The notes beneath the pieces were generated by a model. The model worked only from the letters and a program-made list of their open reading frames with translations, did no database searches and was not told the origin of the DNA. Positions 1 through 12,300 of a stretch of 64,000 bases of DNA are shown piece after piece. Source of the DNA: Homalodisca vitripennis (taxonomy: Eukaryota > Arthropoda > Insecta > Hemiptera > Cicadellidae); assembly GCF_021130785.1 (NCBI RefSeq), contig NC_060213.1, positions 95,534,501 through 95,598,500 of the forward strand, read 5' to 3'. The position numbers and the translations under genes are program-made. The stretch's first letter is position 1; every line of letters begins with the position of its first letter.

Positions 1-1057
1 TAAATGCTTGCTTTTTTCCGTAAGTTTTAATTGGTAGAACGAATTACTCAAATCCAAGTTTGAAAAATAAGTACATCCCTGTAGGTAGTGGTATGATTCG
101 TATACGTCTCCAATTGGATGTTCCACTCTCTTCAACTTACTATTTAATTTTGAGTAATTAATTACCATTCTAGATTTATCACTTCCCGGTTTAGTTACTA
201 AAAATGTGGGGCTAGCATAATTTGACACGCTGGGTCTAATTATATTCTGTGCCAACAGTTCATCTAAAATTTTTCTTAATTCTTGCAGTTTGGGGGGGGG
301 ATAGCGGATACGGCTTCAATCTCACTGGCTCGGGGTCGCTGACTTCTAGGTCAATTTCGAAGTCAATAGATTGCCCTATTTTATCGGTAAAAACTTGAGG
401 GAATTCGTTAATAATTTTTAAAATACCCTCCTTTGCCTTATTGCACCCTACAACAATACTCTGGTTCACATTATTTATAAGGATTGTACTATTCTGAAAT
501 AACTCGATTGTAACTTCTGGTTTAAACTTAAACCAACACATATCCTGTTTTAAATCCACTACCATGCCAGTTTCTTTTATAAAATTTGAACCTAGAATTA
601 TTGGCCAAGACAACATTTTCGATACTAAAAACTGAACCTTCCAAGAAAAACATGCTATCTTTATTTTTACAACACATTTACCCAGGATCGATATTTCATT
701 GTTATTTGCCGACAAACATTTAATATCAGTATGTTCAAGCATACTGGCCAGTCCTTCCTTTAATAATGAGTCATAAATACTTTCGCTTATCAGGTTCACT
801 CCGCTTCCCGTGTCCAATAATACGTTATGGTATGTACCCTTACCAACATACACTTTTACAACGGGCAGGGTCACTGAACCTTGGCTACGTCCGGCCCCTT
901 TCACATTCATACAGGGATTTCTCATATTATTCTTACCCCTTGCCCTCATTTGTTCTCGACCTCTTCTATAATAATAATTATTTTTAATTTCAGTGGGACG
1001 TGACTGGGGAGATTCCACTCTCGCACTACCTTCTTGGAATTCTCCCCTATTTACAAG
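1..1057 (-). pseudogene. pol: Gypsy-type pol: protease and start of reverse transcriptase
   Basis: Entered by -1 frameshift at 1057. The protease has the catalytic motif LLDTGSGVNLIS (about 800-830) and the later ILGSNF motif that pairs with it. The segment then leads into RT with VRLKPYPLSPP near 300. There a run of nine G on the plus strand (292-300) breaks the frame. RT continues in another frame to base 1, with recognisable blocks NYASPTFLVTKPG, RMVINYSKLN and FSNLDLSNSFYQLKL, corresponding to the fingers and the first catalytic-aspartate motif. The YxDD motif, RNase H and integrase would be left of the window. Short exactly at the homopolymer, so an assembly length error is possible. Confidence 0.85.
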
Positions 1058-1063
1058 TTTTTT
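1051..1063 (-). promoter_or_regulatory. Canonical -1 ribosomal frameshift site, gag to protease
   Basis: On the minus strand the last gag codons are TCA AAA AAC TTG TAA. The heptamer A-AAA-AAC (1063-1057) lies exactly in the gag frame in X-XXY-YYZ phasing, with the stop one codon further on. Slipping back one base gives CTT GTA AAT AGG, which is the frame of the protease ORF. The heptamer is a classic retroviral slippery sequence. The downstream stimulatory structure was not folded. Confidence 0.75.
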
Positions 1064-2370
1064 GAGACCGCAGATTTTTCGAATCTAGGTATCTGTGCTC
1101 TCTGAATATTTTTAAAACAATCCCTAGCGATATGTCCCGGTTTATTACAAATGAAACATTTTATTACTGCTTTCTTTACCATCATGGGATTGTTTACATA
1201 CGAGTTTGCAGTTGAGTTTACATTACTCTTCTGAACAAAGTCCGATTTGCAAACTTTACGTTCCTCACACACCTTCACTTCTTCATAGGCTACGTTCTGC
1301 TCATATATACATAAATTGTCAAGTTCGGCAAAATTTTTCGGATTTGTACAAAATACCAGTCTGGCCCTTACTTGAGGTGAGATACCTAATTTTATCAATT
1401 CCGTTAGTTCGGTCTCAGAATAATCACACAATAACAATTTCGCATTTTGTTTTACGTTTAAAATATAACTGCTCAGTTTTCGTCAGGTTTTTGAGATCTA
1501 GTTATTAAATCCATCTTCAACCAAGGGGCTTCTCTATGACCAAATGGAACAAAATAATCTAATAGTCCTTTGTGTACTTCACTAAAATTACTAGCATTTA
1601 CCTTAAATTGAAGCATTTTATTGTAAAGTGGACCAGTGGCATAACCTACACTCATATTTATGATCTCACTATCACTTAAGCTAGTTTCACCCTTAATTTT
1701 TAACATTATTTCGATATAATTCAACAATTCTGAAACATTTAGTCCGTCCGTGGGTTTAAACATTTTTAAAAATCGCTCTAGGGGATTTGGCAATTTTGCA
1801 AAATTCCCTTCTACATGTTTCCCCTGGGGGAGACTCAAACCTAAAAGATCCTCATTTCTCGTTTGAACCACGGGCTTGCTCATCTCTTCGACTTCCTCCT
1901 CCTCCAGGCTTATATTTAAAAGACTAGTTTCAAAATTAACAATTTCTTCCTCGCTTACGCCAAGTTTCCCTAATTTTGCCTTAATTTCAATCAAACCATC
2001 CTTAAGTTTTGAAATTAAGGTTTCAGACGCTCCTTCCCACTTATATAACTCACATAACACATCAACTCTCACAATGAGATGTTTGTGCCTACACTAGTCT
2101 CAAATACTCGCCTGTCGATTTTTCCTCGGACAAGTTTCCTATCTTTACAGATAATGCCTCCAAATCAACTTTTATTCCCTTTAAAGCAACGCTAGGTTCT
2201 ATACGCCCCTTCAGATTACCAACATTGGCCCTGATATTTAATTTCAAAAGGGACCTCAACATTTTTCTAAGATTCTGGACGGTGTCGCTTTCAGAAGCAT
2301 TTCCGCCCCTAAAATTTATTTAAAATATTAATTCCTTTTTGAGCAACAGATCCACATGCGCTAGCTCCAT
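1051..2370 (-). pseudogene. gag: Gypsy-type gag (capsid/nucleocapsid), frameshifted
   Basis: Structural polyprotein of the retrotransposon, which would form the cytoplasmic particle. It starts at the ATG at 2370-2368 (MELAHVDLLLKKELIF). After an indel near 2320 the frame continues RGGNASESDTVQNLR to about 2092, then after another break runs from about 2090 to 1473 with a capsid-like helical region, ending KPDEN. A further one-base loss at about 1473-1476 moves reading to the frame that holds the nucleocapsid CCHC knuckle (CFICNKPGHIARDC, about 1120-1165). That frame stops at 1051-1053, just after the frameshift site. Each break joins matching sequence in a neighbouring frame, so they are small indels, either decay or homopolymer assembly errors. 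Confidence 0.85.
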
Positions 2371-2430
2371 TTTATTTTAAAATAATTTACTTAAAATAAA
2401 TCAAATATTCTAAACTCACAATACTATTCT

Positions 2431-2598
2431 AAGTCTTAAGTCTTACACAATACACAAAATTATGCAGGTTTATACACACTTTTCAAGTTTATACAAGTCT
2501 TACACAAGTCTTATACAAGTTATACACACTTGCAGGAATCCGACAAGTTTATGCAAGTTCACAAGTTCTTTCCTGTAAGTAACCTGTCGTACAAGTTT
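2431..2598. repeat. ACAAGT-rich degenerate array in the Gypsy leader
   Basis: About eight copies of CAAGT, mostly in the form TACAAGTCTTA or ACAAGTTTA, occur in about 125 bases between 2480 and 2598, with related AAGTCTTA copies from 2431. The array lies just upstream of gag in element orientation, within the untranslated leader. Confidence 0.6.
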
Positions 2599-3429
2599 AA
2601 TGCTCAAAAAGAAATAGCAGATTGGCGCAAATTATGTACCGTTATTATAGTACATATATTAAATTTATATGGAGCTAATACTTCGTAAATCAAAACAACT
2701 TTTCGGAAATACTTGATTTATTCCGAGATTAAAGTTCACTCAAAATTTGACAAAGTTTACAAACTTTAGATTCGATTTTCTTCAAAACTTCACATAATCG
2801 AACAAATCTAATTAAGAGTCTGATAAAAAATGAATTAAAATTAAAATGAAACTAAAAATGTATACTTCTCCAAAAATGGTGTAAATTGACAAAATAAAAT
2901 AAAAAGTTCTCTTCTCAAAATATTCAAAAAATCAATATAACACAAAACTTGATACTAACTTTACGACCAAAATTTAATTCACAATACTTCAAAAAATTGA
3001 ATTAATTCTCAGACTCTGTAAGATGGGAAACTTTACAAATTTTAATTACAACAGTATAAAAATAAAAGATATTAACTAAACGCTGGTACGGAACTTACTA
3101 CTTTGAAGATTACGGAGGCTGATAGGGATTTAATACGCACTGAAGAAAAATTAAATACTTGAATTAAATTTACACGCGATAAAAGAATTAATCTAAATCC
3201 CAAACTATAGGGTTAGAGGAAGAGCTGCCGCTTCTCAACAGGACGTGTGCACCTTCTCGTGGAAACTTCAAGACTGCGCTCCCTCTCTCCACCCAACAGG
3301 TTCGGAACGTATCACCGTAGATAACACGATCAGCTGATTGACCGGTCTCGAACCAACAAACAATGTCCACGCACCGCGTTAACAAAGAGCCTACTTCCTA
3401 CCGCGATTCAGCATAAATAATTACGACCA

Positions 3430-5385
3430 CGGTACAAATGCTTCAATTTATTTGAATTTCTTTGCATCATAAAAAATAAAATGCAGCAATAGGCATAAGA
3501 TATTCTGGAACTGCAATTTATTCAAGTTTTTTGTTTTGAGCGATTTAATTGTTCTAAGCCTCAACATGCGCCATACTTTATAAAAGCAAATTATAATTCA
3601 CTGGTTATTTATTCCATTCAAATAAATTTGGTGTCATTACATTTGTAATAAAATTAACTAAAAAAAATTTCATTATCTCTTTATTAAAATTGATGCTTTT
3701 AAATATACTCAAAATTTAAAAGTTTTAATTTCGTTATTTTAAAACTATTAAAGATAATACCAAGATAACTTTTGTATTAATTGATCTTGTCATAAAATTT
3801 GACTCAAGCTGCGCAGTATAATTTTAGATATAATTTTTATATAAAACAAACTTATACATACAGGCAAACAAGTGGGAAACCAAGCACCGGAGACCCGTTC
3901 ATGTATTGAAGTGTGTCTTGATCTGAGCAATAGTGAGCTATACCTTTTTTCCAGAGTATTTACTTTTATTCAAATTTATATTACACTTTTACTCATTCCA
4001 ATTTGTATCAAACAAAGTTTTGCTAAAGCAAATCAGTAAAATATCTTTGAGGGTTCCTCACTTATTTTCAGTACAATTTATTATCCCACTAATAAAGAAT
4101 ACGCACATCACCCGCCTGGCATTCAATAGGAAACGGGGCAAAACCACTAGTAAAACGTCTGTTATATTGGGTATATTGGAAGTTATCTAAAACTCAACCA
4201 TTTCTTTGGAATTGCAATCTAGTAATTAAAATTACAATCTATTATGTTGAAAAATTATTTTGTGAACTCTATCTAAACAGACAAAAAAAAACACAAGAAA
4301 CTTCAACAGAAACTGTAGAAACTATTTAATATTGAGGTAACATAGTTAAAAATTAATTATTATCTGATATTGAACTTTAAGTGCTATTATTAACCTTAAT
4401 TTAAGAATTTAAAAATATTGAGACTTTTGAAGGAACTGCTATTAAAATGAAAATAAAGCCTTAGCTAACAGCGGAAACTTACAATCCAAGCTATCATCAA
4501 GAGAACTAATCAGGAAATACCTACGTTTATAGAGAGTGGCTCGGAACATGATATTGAATTAATAACCAATTGCAAAACGATTCGTCACAAAGTAAAGACT
4601 AATAATCAAGCAACACAATATCTCTAAATACCAAATAAATATGTGGAAATTGTTAATAAAATGTGCAGCTGTCCTCTTAAATACATTATATTATGGTCTA
4701 ATTGCTGGTTTACAGTGTTCTCATAAGTACTGGTATTTATTATAGTGTTCCATAATAAGTAACTGTAACAAGGGTAATTTGAAAAATGTTTTTTCTACAA
4801 CAAATCTTAAGTTTATGGTTGTTTTAGCACATACATTTTACCGTTTGAATACACGAATGTACGACCATTAGTATAAACATTCATTTTATTACAATTTTAA
4901 ATTTAATGAATATTGAATGATGTTTTCAATCAAAATAAATATAGGGATTCATTTAAGTACAAATATTTCGATATTTTATTTTTTATTGAGATACAAAATT
5001 AAGTACATGTTGTGTATCAGGCTTTGATGTGGTTACAAGCAAATGAACTTTTGAGCTCATTTCTTTCTAAAGATATTCTGCATACAGAAAACAAAACTTA
5101 ACATCCTGCCGGCAAATAATTTATAAAATTATTTTGTCAGCCTACTGAGAGATAGTTGCTAACAACGCATATTGGACAAACAGTACCATAAAACTCATTC
5201 TTTTGTTTAAGGATGAATTTTCATACGTATTTGAATGGCTTCACACTTCTAAGGATATCTTACATAAAGTTGGGCTATACTCGTATGTGTTACTGCGTAA
5301 TAAGATAACATTTTATACTGTTGTTATCAGTTTGTTTTAAAGTTTATATTTTGTCAAAGAATTTCTCGTTGATTTCATAGTTATA
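3430..5385 (-). repeat. Family A dispersed repeat, copy 1 (~2 kb)
   Basis: Non-coding AT-rich sequence whose reverse complement matches 54642-57000 block by block. Matching pairs: 3460-3600 with 55480-55625 and 56830-56965; 3940-4190 with 56225-56400; 4440-4560 with 55845-55985; 4680-4740 with 55215-55270 and 55650-55700; 4760-4990 with 54950-55160; 5000-5376 with 54645-54940. Example shared strings are GAGAACTAATCAGGAAA and TTGTCAAAGAATTTCTC. Identity by eye is roughly 75-80 %. No protein or terminal repeats recognised. Confidence 0.8.
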
Positions 5386-8300
5386 CACAATAACAATGTA
5401 AATACCCTTAGAAAAATGAGATGGAGTGAAATCCACCATCATCAAACGGAATGTTGAATATATAAATGAAAATTCAGGTAAAATGTAAAAGAATTTTTTT
5501 TTATATTAAAACTCTCATGATATTCACTGTTACGTTCCTACAACTAAATATAATATTTCATACATTACATTTTATTTTCACTGGGCACTAACCCATGCCA
5601 CTATACCGCGTGGAGTAATTTATACCACACACACTCTCACGCAATCACCCAATTTTTCTTTCGTCCAAAAAGTATCTGGAGGAGACTACCCATCAATCTT
5701 CAATCATAACCTTTTAGGTGGAGCCACTGCCAGCTCGTTCGACCACATAATTAATGACTAAATATTTCAATTATAATTGGTGAGTACCACTATTTTTGAT
5801 ATCAGCATGTTTGATATTTAATTGTTGAAAAGTATGTTATATAATGTCCTGCTTGTTTAGTAGCGATGTCTGAGCGGATGTGGGTATCCATTTACATCAT
5901 AGGAGGATGTTCGTTTCGATTTATAATACGACACTTCCTTTCCTATGACGATCCATTCTTTAGCCTTATGAATTTTCATTTACTAATTAATTACACGTCC
6001 CTTACGACAGAAAAAGTTATTTAGAATATTGTACCTTACAGAAAAATTGATCGGTGGAAATCTGATTTCCGTTAAGGCTCACTACACGAGGAAATTCAAA
6101 TAAAATATAATTTAGAAAAATTGATTGATAGTTTCGTGCATCATTTTCCATAGTAGATATTTTGAGCATGGGAGCCTAATTTATCATGCAAACGTCATGA
6201 AGTTCACTATCACACTGAAATCATTGCGGAAAAACCTTATTATTAAATGTTAAATCAAATTAAATTTACATGACAAATCAGATCTCGTTATTAATGACGC
6301 ACCTTAGCATAACAAACTAGATGATAAGGCACGGTTTCTATTCGTGACCTAAAAGTAAATGATTTGCTCACAGGTTTGGGCGACATCATCAGTCCACAAG
6401 AGAAGTCCTAAAGAGAAGCCTTTTTTAGTGCAAAGGATAAGACTCTATAAAGGAGACACAAAATGATAAAAGTTGTATCAAGTTAGCGTCAAACTCTAAA
6501 TGTCCGATCTTTACGTCAAGAAATACCTTTCATTTAAGTTTAAGAAATAGTCTCAAATTAAGAATACACAGTGAAATATGGCACTTACCTCATGAAAGTG
6601 TTGCTAAATCATTGGCTTCGTTTGAAGAAATAATTGGTAAAAGTATTATTGCACCTTAAAACATGTTAAACAAAATGCTTGTATTTATAAAGGACTGATA
6701 TTTATAGAATGTTGCCGAAGACATGGTTATACGGAATGAGCAGGTAATACAAAGCTCTTTGAATAAAGACTTTTGTAATGTCAGTTTCCATGTTATTAAA
6801 GATTAAATTCTGATCCAACTGCCACTTAAAAATATCTAGGTCATATTAAAATATTGCTATCAATAGTGTTACAAAGACTAGACTTGTGTGAAACACCATA
6901 TTTTTTAAGTTACGAAATCCATATCAGTGTTCTGTTTAACTTTGAAAAACGTTGGAATACGAAGAAAATTCTTAATTTCATAGGCGAGGATGAGAAAAAA
7001 TTTAGGCGACATCGCAGTGGTTGAAATGAACACGATTAACAGACTGGCCATTGTTAAGATTCAAACTTAATTATTCAATCCTGCACAATTTTAAGAGTTT
7101 AAAATCATATTGGGGTTCACTCGTACCACGGTTGAGACGCATAGCACCTAACATAAAAGACAAATACCAAGAAAATTTTGTCACTTTGTTATACCATGAT
7201 CACAGAACTGCTGCACAGAATAGAGATTTTACAGGTTTAGGATAGTTTGAGTTCAAGCTATAATGGTTGAACTGCTACCAGTAATCTTAGCTTTATAAAG
7301 ATCAATGTAATTGAAAGTAGGATTCACAGCTGGTATTGGTAAGTTTAGTGGAGTTCTAAGAGAAAAAATTATACTTAGAATAAGTCAAGCTTTATAGTGA
7401 TCTAATATAGTACTGTAATGACACGTACCCAATATGAATTATACATAAAATAATATTAAAAAATTAAATTGAACGTATATTGAAATAACTTCCTTTATTT
7501 GTTTTATTTATATTTCATTATCCTTGTAAAAATCTTAATATTGGACTAAAGATAAAATAATAGTTAAATGTACATTGTTTGAAAGTAAGTGAATAGAACA
7601 TCAGGAAGACTGCTGACAATGCAGAGTTAGCACCTGCGTATGCTGGAAAGCAGTGTAGATCAGGCCTCAGACTGTTTAACATGCTATTCTCTGTAGGTCT
7701 ATTATAATAATGTTCTAAATCTCTTAAAAAGTGTAGTTTAATATAATATTTTAAGCGATAAATCTTCTTCTTTTTAAGTCTTTAAACCAATCAGTAGAAT
7801 AAACAGTGATTTTGTAGGTTTAAAGTTAGGTGCCAAATTTCTTTTCATTGTAGGAATTATCTAATGGTGGCAGCGGTATCTACCACATTTTTAAAACTCA
7901 CTTTCGAACGCGTTACAGTACAAATAAAAGTACTATATTACTTCTGTTACTAATGGTAGAGTTTTGTACAAAAACTAAATAAACAGATGAAGATAACATA
8001 TTAACTAAGATTATTCAATTGTTCACATAAATTGTCCATCTATTTGATTAATCAAAATGCAAAGTTGACCATATTTAGTATTCAGACATTGGACGGTAAA
8101 GTTAAAAGATAATTTTTTACAGAGACTATATACGTGGATCAAGATTGCATTGCCGTAATCGCAAATCGTTGTAAAATTCTTATCACGTTAGTAATTTTTA
8201 CTATTGTTGTTTTCACAGCATAAATTCTAATTAAATTTTTAAAAATTGGGTTAGGCAATTTTTTAAATTATTGCTGCGTACTCTTTATGTTCTGTTTTTT

Positions 8301-9104
8301 GAATACATCAATAAAAATTTCCAAATATAATAAAACTATACAAGTTTTAAAATGTACAGTTTGGATGTTATTAATTTACGTTTATAGAGTTGGTATGGAG
8401 AATTCGGTTTTGGAGAAAATATTCATCAATATAGAATTTCTCCTCCATCTCATTCGAAAGTAAGACTGTCGTCATCTCTAAATTACAAACTGAAGATTCA
8501 TTATTAGTTTATAAGTTTAGTATACACAACACTTATAGGCCAATAACACACATTTTTGCATATTGATGTAATAGTAGGATATTAAATCGTTTAGATGTTT
8601 AACTCTATAATCTTAAAACCTTAGTAGAAATACATTTATGACTATACATTTCTTTGCAACTCTTGGACTTGGTTCAGTCACAGTTAATATGAAATTATGT
8701 TTGTAAACATATTTACTTATAACGGTAAATTTATATATTTCTATATCTTGAAAGGCCACCTTCTTGAAATCTCGAGACCTATAGAACAATAAATGAAAGC
8801 TAATATTTCTTGAAATTCCTTGTTGCAATTAAGGAAATTAAAATTGTAATTTATGTTTCGAAACATCAGATATAAAGGCAACCAATAATGTCGAAAATGA
8901 AAATGTTAGCATTGATTAAATTTGTTTTTCAGTCATCAATTTTTCTCAATAATATGAAATATAAATATACTTAAATAATCTTAACATAAAAGTATGGATT
9001 AATACAGCCAGCACTCTCAAACAATGTGTATTGTCAAATTATATAAATCAAGTGAATTATTGTAAACCATACGAAATCAAAGGTAAAATCATATAAAATA
9101 AATA
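5386..9104. other. AT-rich DNA, nothing recognised
   Basis: No coding potential, RNA gene or repeat structure that I can support. Only short chance ORFs are present. Confidence 0.6.
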
Positions 9105-9420
9105 TTCCGGTGGAACCGCATCACTGGTTGTTTTTGCTTGTTTAACGAAGTGGCTGGGCTTTGATGTAAACTTGAAATGTTTGAATTTTTTTACGTCATA
9201 TCTTTATGTGTACTTTGAGTTTGCTTTTCTGTTTTTCTAGAAACTGCTTGTTATCAAACGTGATGTCACATAAACCATATGTATACCTATAAATTATTTT
9301 TAGGAAACAGCTACTAAACTTCATTCCATTTTAGTTCAATTTGTGCTTAAACTGAATTGTCTTTGAATTTTACTGTGATTAATGATATAACCTAATATCA
9401 TTACTTTCAAAAGGTACGTT
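9105..9420 (+). repeat. Family B dispersed repeat, copy 1
   Basis: Shares a ~200-base core with 15205-15430 in the same orientation. Diagnostic strings are GTGGCTGGGCTTT, TACGTCATA and GTGAGTTTGCTTT or its variant. No coding sequence and no clear ends. Confidence 0.65.
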
Positions 9421-10515
9421 TTCATCCCATGTGTAAAAGAACATACTCACTATATTCATAATATTTATGCTTTTAAAATATTGAACGTGGCGTTTTACTA
9501 AAACAGTAGTTATTTATATCAAAATGTGAGAAGGAACTTACTTTAACTAATATTCTCAAAACTCTGAAATAACTCAAAAATACTATATCGTACTGGATTA
9601 CTACGAAAATATACAACATAAATCAAAAGCGAGACTCGATATCTGATACATATTGATTCCATCGAGGCACCGCACTTTAAGGAATGTCCATAGTCTCCAA
9701 TAAGCTGAAGATATACGAGCCTTCGTCTTTTGGTATACATGTACCGATGATCTAGCCTCATCGTATTCCCCGACGTATTACGTTCTAGTAGGATGTCGTC
9801 GAGAGAATGCATATGACTCATCTAGCCTTAAGTTAAAGTGGGTACATTTTACCCGGCCCTACCAAGTGAACTTTTTCGCGTATTGCCATATGATCCCAAG
9901 CTGATAAGGTGTTCAGAGACGAGACAGAGTAGTTTCTTTAAGTACACAACACAAAACGTTTACGTTACTTTATATTATCTGGTTTTTACCACGCACACAG
10001 GCAACTATCAACTGTTTTAGATACAATTACGTATTTAGATAGCCTGCGAAAGTTACACTAACTAAAGAAGTACATCAAGATTGATTTTTTGGCAACACAT
10101 TTCAGTTTTATAAGATAAAATATTAAAACACTTAACGAGTCATTTAATGAGTAGATTTGAGACTTTAACAATGTTTTATATAAAAATTTGTACTATGCCT
10201 TTTTCTTTTAACTGTTTTAGACATTATTCGAAATACCTTATAAAGCACCTTGTATTAACAGGAGAATAAAATGAAATAAAGCAATATATCTTAAAATAAG
10301 GTGAGTACACAATAACACGAGACATTTACGTTATACATGTATCTTAAAAAAAGGTAGGGGAAACCGCAAAGCATACATGTTAACCTGAATTCTTGAGTGC
10401 GTTTAATACTTCGTACTAATAGAATGATTTATAAAGTATAAAATACTTATGAATATTTTCATTCCAAAACACTAAAACGTAAAAATGTTTGCTCTAGGTG
10501 CTATAGACAAAGCAG

Positions 10516-10518
<3 letters not shown>
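9421..10518. other. No recognised gene; one unexplained minus-strand ORF
   Basis: Apart from a 92-codon minus-strand ORF (9821 to 9543), whose first two thirds are less AT-rich than the surroundings, I see nothing. The ORF resembles no family I know. Confidence 0.4.

Positions 10519-10571
<53 letters not shown>
10519..10571. repeat. (TA)n microsatellite
   Basis: Uninterrupted TA dinucleotides, about 26 units. Confidence 0.95.
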
Positions 10572-10574
<3 letters not shown>

Positions 10575-11510
10575 CCTAGAAATCCTAAGAAAGGTTCACC
10601 GCCATGTACAGAAAACTTACTGAACATCGTTTTCTGCAGCTGTACCTCCGAATAGCTGGTTCTAAAGTTTTCAGATATCTGAAAGTGTTAATAATACAAA
10701 TAATTAGAAACTGTAGCGCTCAATTAGCCTTAGATCTGATTATTATAATAATGTTAGAATTTGTTTTTAGATACATTTAGAAGAAACGGGTAACGAAATG
10801 AATTATAATAAAGTTAATATATCCTTAGAAACTCATTTATTCTCCGGCAAAGTATTAGTCAAAATAAATGGTTGATGTAATATTATGTGACTACTTGATA
10901 CATGGATTTCAGGTAAAGAGCAACCGTCAGTAAATGCATTTACAGTGCAGTGTAACATAATTTATGTCGTTAATGGGAATGTAGAGTGTTTTGTCACAGG
11001 CTCTGGCGGAAAAGAGAGTATTTCCGCTCTAAACTTCCAGTGTTATGATTTGTGATCCCATATCTCTCTGTTAGGACGGAACAGACTAATCTCATCTGTT
11101 TAATGACAGACATTTCCCGGCTGTATGAAGTCTGAAGCTTCAATTTAACATAACGGGCCGTTTGATATATTACATTTGGAGCTCATTTTGATATCACCTA
11201 ATGTTAAATATCTGTAAAAATCACCTTATATAATAAAAAAATTATGGTTGCCTGTAAAGTCGGTTATACGGGCGAAGATTTTACGTGACAACGTCTTTTT
11301 CTCGGTAGAATATTTATTGATATGAATATTATTAAATTGCACAATAGGAACAAGGAATTGAATGAAAATAAGAATTGCACAAATTTTAACTATAGAAATA
11401 TATTTTGTTTACTAAAACATTGTACATAATTTGAAATTAATTAAAATTTGTTATTGTAAATGGTAACGTTGAATAAAACATTTACTAAAATTGGAATTTG
11501 AAATTCTTGC
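10572..11510. other. AT-rich DNA, nothing recognised
   Basis: No supported gene, RNA or repeat. Confidence 0.6.
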
Positions 11511-12300
11511 TAAACACAGTTAAATTCTAACTCCGCGCGTGGTGATTGGTCGGTTTAGTTCGTTTGTTTGGTCGCACTGTTATGACAGGTTAGAGGTTAT
11601 AATTTGTTATTTTAAATGTTTGACTAGCAATACGCGCTGTTTCTTCTCAATCGACTGAATTACGATTGATTGCAGAGTGATTTAAACTAATAATTTACTT
11701 AACACTATCAACATTTGTCAATAGTATGACATAACCTATAAACTCAGTTTCTCAACTTTTGTGTCAATCTAACAATTAATCAATCAATCATAGTTTACGA
11801 TAATGAAATATCAGTGTACAATTATTTACCTTTATTGTTGTAGTTGTTGTAAATGACGAATCTAAGCACTCCACATTTTCACGAATAAACATAGTTATCT
11901 GCTTTATCCCGTGCGGCGGACCCACAGTTATCTGCTTTATCCCGTGCGGATTCCGTGCGGCGGACCCACTGGACGGGCATCGTAACGTTACCGGGCGTTA
12001 CACTTTTTCATGAGTGACTCCGAGCCGCAACCTAATTTAAGACGTTGTCACGTCAATATTTCTCAATTGTATTATATTTATAGTGTTACAAATATTTTAT
12101 CAGTTTTATGTAATACCTACATTATATTACACATGTTACATGTTGATTATCCAAACTCTAATATTAATGATTCATTGTAAAATTTAAATCTGTAACGCAT
12201 TACGTAAGCGGAATACAAATCAAAGTTCACATCAAGAGAGCGATAAATCAGTAAATAAAATTACTTTAGACAAAGGTTTAAAGTTCAAAAAGGTATGCAC
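11511..12300 (+). repeat. Putative dispersed repeat with GC-rich 33-bp tandem
   Basis: A block of mixed composition beginning CTCCGCGCGTGGTGATTGG and holding a 33-bp direct repeat at 11893-11925 and 11926-11969 (AGTTATCTGCTTTATCCC followed by GTGCGGCGGACCCAC; the second copy has an 11-bp internal duplication). Next comes a palindromic CGTAACGTTACCGGGCGTTAC. The part at 12218-12250 is repeated at 13553-13592 (TCAAGAGAGCGATAAATCAG in both). It looks like a non-autonomous transposon, class unknown. Confidence 0.5.

Larger units (their letters stand above)
1..3430 (-). mobile_element. Ty3/Gypsy-type LTR retrotransposon, truncated by window edge
   Basis: Minus-strand element read from high to low coordinates: untranslated leader, gag (ATG at 2370), CCHC zinc knuckle, aspartic protease and the start of reverse transcriptase, which runs off base 1. 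The order gag-protease-RT, the DTGSG protease site and the lead-in to RT (VRLKPYPL) are typical of Metaviridae. The body holds several one-base frameshifts. The 3' LTR would lie outside the window. I could not fix the 5' LTR or primer site between 2371 and 3430; the right limit is set only by the start of the next repeat family. The stretch 3185-3420 is richer in GC than its surroundings and may be LTR or leader. Confidence 0.85.

Noticed and set aside
2616..2626. TGGCGC string as a primer-binding site
   Set aside because: It reads in the wrong orientation for the minus-strand Gypsy element and has no LTR edge beside it.
3188..3385. 65-codon minus ORF near the Gypsy leader
   Set aside because: No motif; lies in probable LTR or leader and is open by chance.
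6380..6400. CATCATCAG on plus (CTGATGATG on minus) as a hammerhead core
   Set aside because: No stem II and no GAAA at the needed distance.
11893..11969. CRISPR-like array
   Set aside because: Only two direct units without spacers, in a eukaryotic context.
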